NCBI RefSeq assembly: GCF_964340395.1
Contig: NC_135554.1
Span: 25,197,092-25,261,091 of the forward strand
From: Glandiceps talaboti
Lineage: Eukaryota > Hemichordata > Enteropneusta > Spengelidae
Length of the DNA stretch: 64,000 bases
Reading direction: 5' to 3'
Both the position numbers and the translations under genes were made by a program. Below, one piece after another: positions 48,471 to 64,000 of the stretch. Position 1 is the stretch's first letter; each line of letters starts with the position of its first letter. Under the pieces are notes generated by a model. That model did not search any database. It saw nothing but the letters and a program-made list of their open reading frames with translations, and was not told where the DNA came from.

Positions 48471-49235
48471 CACTAAAAAAGAAATATGTTTTAAAGCCCC
48501 ACCCCAAGAATGTTTCTCAATAAACCATAATATCTCAAGCATTTAAAACTGTAAAATTGTTGTAACAGCTAACTATAGCCTTGAAATACATAAAAGTGGA
48601 TTTAATATATGACAACGTTTAATCTGCAACATTTTGATAAAATATAAATATAGACTAAAGACTGAGGAATATCAGGTCTGTCAATTCACCGTGTCATGTT
48701 ATTTGTACAGATTGGGATAATGGTAAGTACTCCATTGATATCAACAATATGACCATATGTTACAAGTGTCAATAGACAGGGACCGTCTACATATATGTAA
48801 ATGTCAGGGGTCGTTTAACACCATTGTTAACCTGTCAAACACACTATTTACAAACATCGATACATTCAAATTGTAAACGTCTTTTTGTAGTGTGACTTAT
48901 ATAATATATTCCAACCTTTGCCATTCTACTGTTTTTATATTTTACACGTATAGTAGTGCGCAGCGATGTCATTTATTCATGTATAAAATTAATTGTATTT
49001 ATATCACGGTCTTACATTGTAATTGTTTGAAAATCATACCAACAAATTGTAAATCAGAGCTGTAGTACTTGAGAACTATCTTTTAGAGTCTATTGATAAT
49101 ATAGTATAACCAATGATATCCATATACTTTATACTATATACTATATACTATATACATTTTAACAGTTAAGCCGATATGCACAATACATATCAAAGCCTTG
49201 ATAGATCGATTGAAAATTTCGCCTTTAAAATATAT

Positions 49236-49489
49236 CAATAGGGAACTTGCAAACCCGCCATGTTGAATGTTGCATCATGGGAAATGTGATAATAAATACT
49301 AATCAATTAGTATTGTAAACAATGTTGATACATTGTTTCTAACCACAAATAATCAATTCATAGTTACCCTGGCAATTGTGGGAGGTTAATTTTATCAGTA
49401 GCTCCAGATTAGGTATTACGATAACCATAGATAATCCCATGGTCCTTTGCATCTGAGCATGCTCAGTCTGGATTACAAGTTCCCTATTG
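49236..49489. mobile_element. MITE of 254 bp with ~22-bp terminal inverted repeats
   Basis: CAATAGGGAACTTG at 49236-49249 is exactly inverted at 49476-49489, and similarity continues inward (CAAACCCGCC against TAATCCAGAC). No ORF and no clear target duplication. Confidence 0.7.
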
Positions 49490-51350
49490 GAACTGACTCT
49501 GTAAAATATTGGAATAACGTTATATTGGAATATTTCCTGTATGAATAAGTGAAACATTTGTTCGGGATATGTTGCTTTTAATTATACATTTCCACAAAAT
49601 GAGACAATGTGAAAAATGATATAAATAACATTGTACATTTTATAACAGTGACTAAATCTGTTCTGATATTAAAGCTAGTACAGGAATTCGTAATTTCTAT
49701 TCTGAAAGTATCTTTTTTGAAGAATAAATCTTTTAAAAAACAGATTTGGTTTAAGTAGAGGAGTTCCCGTTGTTCTTTGTACACTCCATAAATGTATTAC
49801 CAAATAAATCTAAGACGTTTTTGTATGTTGAAGGCATAGTTCAGATTAGGGCTAAAATGTACGAAAAACGCTTATGTGAAACAGTTATAGAAAACATTGG
49901 TCCAGAACAAAAGAATGACGACTCTGTCTCCACTGATAAGATAACACAAATGTAAAAACGTGGTGGATTGAATCCCTGGCCTTTATCGTACATATTGACA
50001 TGTACTGTATAACAATAACAGTTGTTTTACGAGATGATGAGATCGTCAGACAATGTTTATATTAACTGGATAAAAATCAACACCAATGATAAACTACCTG
50101 TATCCATGCTATGAAGAATGAGACGATTACAACCAGATGATACTTCCAAAATAATAACTTCATAAGTTATGTTTATACATATTAGTGCCTGTAGCTATAT
50201 TGATAGTGTAATTGCAAAATTGTGGTATACCAGTATAACACATCATGTGCCTGAAAATGTGCACGTATATGGTTACTCCACATTTCACGTGTAAGCTTAA
50301 CACGTGTACTAACAGTGCATATAGGACTTCGAAAAGTTTGAATGACATAACGTGTGATACTCAGTAACAAACCATCATTAGTTAATATTGTGTTGTGATT
50401 GTTGTCTATTGATTTACGAAATAGAGATGTCATAAAACAGCCACATAGACACACACATAGGAATACGAACAAACACAATATATATCCATGACTTCTTTTA
50501 ACCAGATGGGTGAAGGGTAAAAGGGAAAGAAGGGTAAAAACGTCATGTATTGATTCCCCATCACTATACTTGCCATTCCCAGCAACAAGTGGGTCATTGC
50601 CCGCTAGTAACCATGACGACAACGTATCACTTGTTTCAACCCAAAGCCAGTTTTTTCACTCAAACATTCAAAGATAGAAGAGAGGAAAGCGTCTCCCCGT
50701 ATATTGTTTCCCTGCTTTCTAAACTACCACTTTTCCACAATTTCCAATTCTTCATCCAAATTAATATATATATCACGGATCACACATGAACATTTACAAA
50801 ATAACTTCATGCCTGAAGAAAAACTACTCAGTAACGTTCACAACGTAATTTGTCTGAAACGTTGAATATGTAGCTAGTATCCTGAGAGTCTCAACAAGTT
50901 CTTCACCCGTTGGCAATGGCAACATGCAATACATTGAACACACCATCGAAATATCAATACTGATTGGGAGACAGCGATGTATTCAGCATCGCACTAGGAA
51001 CACATAAATAGGTTCTTGAAAACCTGAAAAGGTCGATTTCCTTATGGTAAGGTTTCTGCAATAGACTGTAAACGTTAGATCCAGCTAAGCAGAAACTGTT
51101 TAAGGAAAAAGTCTTATTTACAGAGGCAATTGTGACAAAGCTAGCATACATGTGCACGTGACTGACGTTTAAAACTGAGCTGAGTTGCAAAAGCTAGTGT
51201 TATCGGTTTAATAATGGGGACGTCACTCCAGGAAATAAATATATTTTTTATAAACTTATGGATCTCGAGAGAGTCATTTCATCATTTGATCAAAAACAAA
51301 TTCTCAGTTGTTCCTCGTTCATTGTTTTGGTTAGCTTCTTGCCATATACA
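49490..51350. other. Non-coding; nothing firm
   Basis: Contains a 146-codon minus-strand open frame (50622-50182) that begins with TTG and shows no family features. No repeats of note. Confidence 0.4.
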
Positions 51351-51354
51351 TGCA

Positions 51355-51464
51355 TTGCGTCATGGGAGTCTGTAAACTCCTAAGTGCTTATCACCTCCAA
51401 GTAAATCCATCATGAATATGTATGTTCAGCTATTGAATACGTATGTCTACTGACTCCCATAAGG
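51355..51464. repeat. Dispersed fold-back family B, copy 1
   Basis: ATGGGAGTC near 51362 and GACTCCCAT at 51452-51460 form inverted ends. The segment matches the reverse complement of about 63280-63405 (ATGGGAGTC, ACTCCTAAGTGCTTAT, CATGAATAT) with a 36-bp length difference. Confidence 0.65.
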
Positions 51465-51497
51465 CAAGGTAAAGTGAACTTGGGCTTTCTCGGCAAT

Positions 51498-51610
51498 CAC
51501 TTTGATTTACCATAATGACGTCACTTTGATTGACCATGAATGACGTCGCTTTGATTTGATCATAAATGACATAACTTTGGTTTATCATAAATGACGTCAC
51601 TTTTTAATGA
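51498..51610 (+). repeat. 25-bp tandem array carrying CRE motifs
   Basis: Units begin at 51516 (TGACGTCA), 51541 (TGACGTCG), 51567 (TGACATAA) and 51592 (TGACGTCA), each followed by CTTTGATT-like sequence, with a partial unit before. Confidence 0.85.
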
Positions 51611-52415
51611 TATTTTCTAACACTCTGACCACTCTCCAAATTTGGTTTGAGTATTGTAAAACGAATAGTTTATCCACTGCCAGAATAAGTCATGAGTCTC
51701 CTACAATGTATATACCAACCTACATCTGAGCACTGTCTCTTTTACTTGTTTTTTTTTAGACTCTTAGTACATAGACTACGCTGTCACACCAATTACTATG
51801 GTACTTGTATTGTTTCTCGTACGTGAATGTTATCCAAATTGCTCACTTCCATTAATTTCGAAAAAAGCATAGTGACGAAATAAATTGGTGTTATTTTGTG
51901 TAGCCATGGATGTTAGGTTGGTTAACGAAATAGGTTGCTGTGTTAGCTTATTACCTTGTCAGTCACCAAAGACGAATAAATAGACAGTTTACATCAGTTG
52001 TTGGTCTGTTACATTAAATTGAGTTATGACTGTTACGTGTTGTATATGTAATGTGATTAAAACAGTAAGATATATAATTGTGTAGTCAAACTAATATACG
52101 TATATCAACTGAACCAAAACAAAATGTAATGAAAGAATGCATCAAATTATTTATTATAGAATTCCTGCCGTGTAATGTGTTTAAATGACTCTCTAACAAC
52201 CATTCTGTAATGGGCCATTATACACCTTGTTGTGTTGTCAGTGTACACTCTATTCACCGCAATAACACTTTTCACAGTCACTGTGATGTGACACACGATC
52301 ACATATTCCCTATTGCGATGACCTTGGAGGCTGATATAGTAAGTTAGTCAGCGTTAATGCACTCAACATTTCTAGTTGTCAGAGTAAAATTACAAACTTC
52401 AACGAAAAATTTCAT

Positions 52416-52479
<64 letters not shown>

Positions 52480-55400
52480 ATATATATATATATATACGGA
52501 TATTGGATTCCTCGCATTTCCATATTGTATCTCCTACACCCTAAATTCAAGAGATACTTTGTCGATAAAACCACATGTCCTCATCATAGCACATAGTAGA
52601 TAGTTTCAAAGAGCTTAAAACATAATCTGTCTCTTAGGGATAGGAAGATAAAGCTTAATATTTTTATCCTCTCAGCATTTGCCTAAAATACCACCACCAT
52701 CAAGAGGAAAGATAAAATTATAGATACCTGAACAATATGTCTTACAGCAAGAAGAGGGTTTTGTAAGTAGCAAGGTTGACGGTACGGGATTAAGAAAATG
52801 AGAAACGATACCCCAGGGCTAGTCAATGGAAATCAGAAGAAATGTTGGCAATGTGCCAACTTTATGGGATTACCACAAGGTGGTATGTGTTTGAATAAAT
52901 CTTACTTCTGTACGTTAAGACGGTGACTTGAAGTAACCTATTGCATGCCGGGTGACAAATGATGATTTAAATGAATGCTTTAGGACTTCTGTCGCATAAT
53001 ACACCCAGCTATAAATTGAATTTTTAGGTAAAATTTTTCATGTAAATTCAATATATTTGCTCACATCAGGAAGGTGAACCGATTCATGCTATAGTTAGTA
53101 ATGCAAGCTGTGATATTTCTACTTAAGCTATGCTTTCACACGTAAAATATAACGAAAACCTACAAATTCAAAGGAAATCATTACAAGCTTGCATGTCGCG
53201 ATCAGAGGTAGTAGGTAGTTATGAAATATAGTCAGTATTCCTTCTTGGAATCAGAATAGAAGAACGTCTTTTTCTATTACCTATAGAATATTTGACAGTT
53301 TAGATTACAATCCGTCTACCATGAATTACATTCTCTATAGATGTTTACTTAGTTACCTTTTAAGATTCAATATTTTGCTTCATGTTGACAATACTTTGTG
53401 CTTACACTAAATCAAAATTTGACACGGTCTGACATGCAACTCACAGGATTTATTTTGTCTACGTCATTGATCTGTGAAGCCGATAGCTCTCGTTCTCGCA
53501 GATATATATCAGCGACGTAGACAAGTTACACAAGATTTTGTTTGTTCATGAAAATTTACTAAATAATATATCAACGTTTGTTTCTGGAAGTGGGACAAAT
53601 GTTACTTTATTGACATTTAGTAATTTGAAGTGACAAGTTATTTATGGCAGTGAGAGTGCAAACCACAGAACCTCAATGGCATGAAAAAGGTTATCGGCCA
53701 AAATACTAATGTGTCTCCTGATGACGAAAACACGATCTACGCCAGGGATCATATATCATTAATTTTGTTTTCCTTCCGTTGCTGTGAATCATAGATCAAG
53801 GCAAGGTTTCCAACGGAAATATTCTTCCCTATCTTATATATAGAGAGAGTGGCTATCCTGTTACTTTGTCACTAATTGATTGTCAACTGTAAGTAACACA
53901 CCTGGAGCACGTGCTTGCAGCACTAGGATAATTAGACGACGTACGGTGAGTCTGTAATGTACCATGCGTGACAAGTATGTATTTAAACCTATTTTCAATG
54001 TGTATCCAACATAGGAAGTGTTGTGACAAATGACTGGTGCAGTTTTTTCGACCCGTGTTTAGGGATTTTTCGTATGAAAAAGTGACCCGTTTGGGCGACA
54101 CATACCCGTACACCTTTCTATGTGAGTAACCCCCCCCCCCCCTCCCGGAGTCTTTTACTTTCATCGTGTCTTTAGCTGTAACTATAATCTGTTGTTACAT
54201 CAATGGAATGTAAACAAGTTCAGGCAACTCTTGTATCATGAAACGAAAGAAGAACATATTAATGAAAAGGGAAATTATTTCCCTGTTTTTGGTTTAGTTT
54301 TTGAACTTTTGCATCAAATCAGGCGTCAAGCAACAGTCATTGTAGAAGGTTCAAGAACATGTAGCCTCAAATAACTTTGTAGGTCACGTTGTCAAATTCT
54401 TAAGATAGTTTAACATTTCACTGCCTAATCCCAAGATAGATATATGATATCCCTTGGGACATACACCAAGGCACCTAACGGTTACAGTGAGTGCATAATT
54501 TGATTGTGATCCGTTAATGGACGAAGCTTGCTTAGTACTTTTCAAAGTACTTTTCACTTGACTTTAAACCCATCAGCGCCTATATGAAGTGATCTACTTT
54601 CCAATGCGTCGTGCAATCCACGGCGTTCCAGATACATACGTAGTTCAGTATAATATTCAATTAAAATGTTGTATTAGACTTCCTGAAATGGTTAACATTT
54701 GGCAGTCTTATCGTTACAATGATACGGGTTTTGATCTGTCACCATTACATGGTCATGTGTAATGTGACCGTAAGAGTGTTACATTTAAAATTTCCCTTGT
54801 AATTGCAAAGAATATGTATATATAACTATACTACGTTTAATAGTGTAGCTCACCTCGCTGTTAACAATATGGACAGTATGTAATCTTTACATAAACCTCT
54901 GTTTGAACAGGGAGCACTTCAGAAAATACGTATTGATGGACAATATGTTAACTTTGGTATATATACATATGTATATATAGTGAAATGGTCCAAAACACGT
55001 AATCAGATATATCGGTACAGACAAATGCATAGATAACAGTCACTGCCGCATTATGCTCCCATTCATACTGAATCCTGTACCATACATAAGACACAAAAGA
55101 TAAGCCTGGAGCAATTAAATGAAATGATATAAATTGCATTCATTTTTTAACTTCATATTTATCTATAAATTTGACAAGGCCAAACACCAAATTGCATTGA
55201 CAGAGATATAAAAAATGTCTAAGGGGAACCATACCGCGAATTGACCTTAAAGGATATTGCTTGCAGAGGGCCAGGCATTATAATCGACTTGTTGTTCTCT
55301 TGTTAATTATTTCTGTACAGACGTGTACTTTGCAAGGCTAACTTCAGTCTATCACAATCAATAAGATGAATTCCTACAAAAGGAACTATATTTAATTACC

Positions 55401-57040
55401 TGTATATTATTGATTAATCAGATATGTTGAACTTTTTTTATATTTCTGTATGATGGTTGGAATTGTCAAAGAAGGTTCTAGAACGCAAAAGCCAACAAAT
55501 GAAACAGCCCAGCTGTTATACACGAAAACAAAAAACATATGTTAACATTTATACGATAAAATGATATGCCTGAAGGATATTGGTTGTTTACGTACATCGT
55601 GTATATATAATAAAGCCACACAATCAACAAATACAACAGTTCAAATGTATGTTTTCACCTTATTTTCAAATTCACTGCTTGTTTAGTCACATTCCAATGA
55701 AAAACCTATAAATCCTCGGTATTAACCTTGGCAATTTTAAACAGACACGCATAGCTTTTACAGAGTTCGCCCCCTAATCACTCTACTACCATGTGAAGAT
55801 GAACCTGGAAAGAGTTGCATTAACGAGTGATTAAACGCAATTATACTTCACCTACCAGTACGTCACACTGCACTGGTAGTAGTATGAAAGCTTTTAACAA
55901 CCAGTACACTGTACAATATTTTAAGTGAATGAGTCAAGTACATCTATGTACAAAACATAGAAAAATTGCTTTCAAGAGGATTTTCTGTCAGCAATAGTGA
56001 GTCGAGTGGTAATTAGAGCTGTTTGTTCTGTGTCAACACATCCACATGGACAGAAAGCGACGGGTATTTGCACTATTGACAGACAAAATTTGTCATTGTA
56101 TTTAAGTTTAAGCTTATTGTTTACGAATAGAAAAGAGCAGAGCAGTTCATTTTCCATTTCCTGGACTCACTTCACTTTACCGATGATAAACAAGATTCTT
56201 TGAAGTGAAGGATGGCAACATCTTGACTCTAGGGGTGGTTTCTATTGTCTTAGGAAATACAAGACAGCAAACCCCCACTGTGAGATTCTCTATATATCAT
56301 GTTGTTTTTTTTATACATAAAATGAAACTCCTGCTCCTCATGCCCCTGTTAATGGACTGAAAATGTGGTTCAACAACAAACCATATTACTTTCTGTGATA
56401 AAGTAAGGATATCTCTTCAGATTTTTAAGCCTCTTTAAAGTAAACGTCATCATTGGAATTTCGAAATTAATCATGTTTGCTTTTGATTTAGTAAATTAAT
56501 CATATTGATAGAGTTTCTTACGTTTAGACAGTCTGTTTGTTTGTTTGTTTGTTTGTTTGTTAATTCGTCTGTTGTTTACCGAGATATATCAAATTATTTC
56601 AGTAGTACTACTTGAAAAGAGAGTAGTTTAAATGTGTTTATGTACATAGTTACCTCCCTTTTTGTGGTTATTCCACAGTTCGTTGTAAAACCCATTTATA
56701 TGTACCCTTTCCGATTTTCTCCTTTCAGAATAAAATTGTTCAATTCTTGGCGCCCGGAAGTTTTTGACAATTACATCGACACGACATTGATGATCTAGTC
56801 ACTGTAGAGTCTCTGTTGTCAAGGCAACATATCATTTCTTATTGTAACTCACTAGCCTGTCAAATCACCAAGGTCGGAGTGTTTCGACGCTGACGTCATT
56901 CTGTAGCATGCTTTCTTTCTCTCTCTCTCCCTCTGATGGTTGGACCTGCACGATATCACGTGACTGTGGGCTAGATGATGTTGGAAAGCTAGGCTTTATT
57001 TACAACACTTTGCTTTGTTGGTTTCCCAGGTAGGCTGTTA
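51611..57040. other. Non-coding; microsatellites only
   Basis: (CA)n(TA)n at 52416-52496, a C-run at 54130-54143 and (TTTG)n at 56528-56561. No coding gene recognised. A good acceptor (GGTTTCCCAG, ending 57030) just before the GPCR start suggests a 5' UTR intron. Confidence 0.45.
52416..52496. repeat. (CA)n(TA)n microsatellite
   Basis: About 60 bp of CA followed by TA. Confidence 0.95.
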
Positions 57041-57055
57041 GAAGACACCTGAAGA

Positions 57056-64000
<6,945 letters not shown>

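Noticed and set aside
50182-50622. 146-codon minus-strand open frame with a hydrophobic stretch
   Set aside because: Starts at TTG, has no early ATG, no family features and no splice support; plausible by chance.

Overview
AT-rich, intron-rich animal nuclear DNA with short exons, GT-AG introns, abundant simple repeats and many small dispersed elements. The split SINE and the gene set (a motile-cilium gene, a mitochondrial AlkB homologue, a very-long-chain fatty-acid reductase, a class A GPCR) point to an invertebrate, probably a deuterostome or lophotrochozoan. The sequence alone does not fix the phylum.

Layout. 1-6.7 kb: no gene recognised; simple repeats, a 0.4-kb MITE and a minisatellite. 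6.7-9.7 kb: a two-exon DNAJB1/4/5-type HSP40 on the minus strand, behind a textbook heat-shock element and a CRE. 11.1-19.1 kb: TECR on the plus strand, 11 coding exons, 304 aa. 20.6-31.4 kb: CFAP57/WDR65 on the minus strand, 17 coding exons plus a 5' noncoding exon, 1220 aa; it is tail-to-tail with TECR. 31.6-35.5 kb: ALKBH7 on the plus strand, 4 exons, 244 aa, head-to-head with CFAP57 across a short promoter that carries an RFX X-box. 35.5-57 kb: a gene-poor stretch with long microsatellites, fold-back elements, a LINE relic and a tandem CRE array. 57.0 kb to the window end: the first five coding exons of a rhodopsin-class GPCR on the plus strand, cut off after TM6.

The genes do not form a pathway. 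The shared promoter and the shared 3' region reflect compact packing of TECR, CFAP57 and ALKBH7.

The most unusual signals are two. (1) Three very small palindromes (about 22-34 bp) built around AGACC...GGTCT arms, each flanked exactly by a 5-8 bp direct repeat. One sits inside a minisatellite whose neighbouring units show the empty site, so they look like insertions of a tiny palindromic element. (2) Three of the 35 5' splice sites I could place lie inside tandem repeats that copy the exon end and/or the donor (TECR exons 5 and 10, CFAP57 exon 9), giving arrays of decoy donors that would all introduce early stops or frameshifts. Exons were built by hand from ORF continuity, splice consensus, phase agreement and recalled family sequence; no database search was run.
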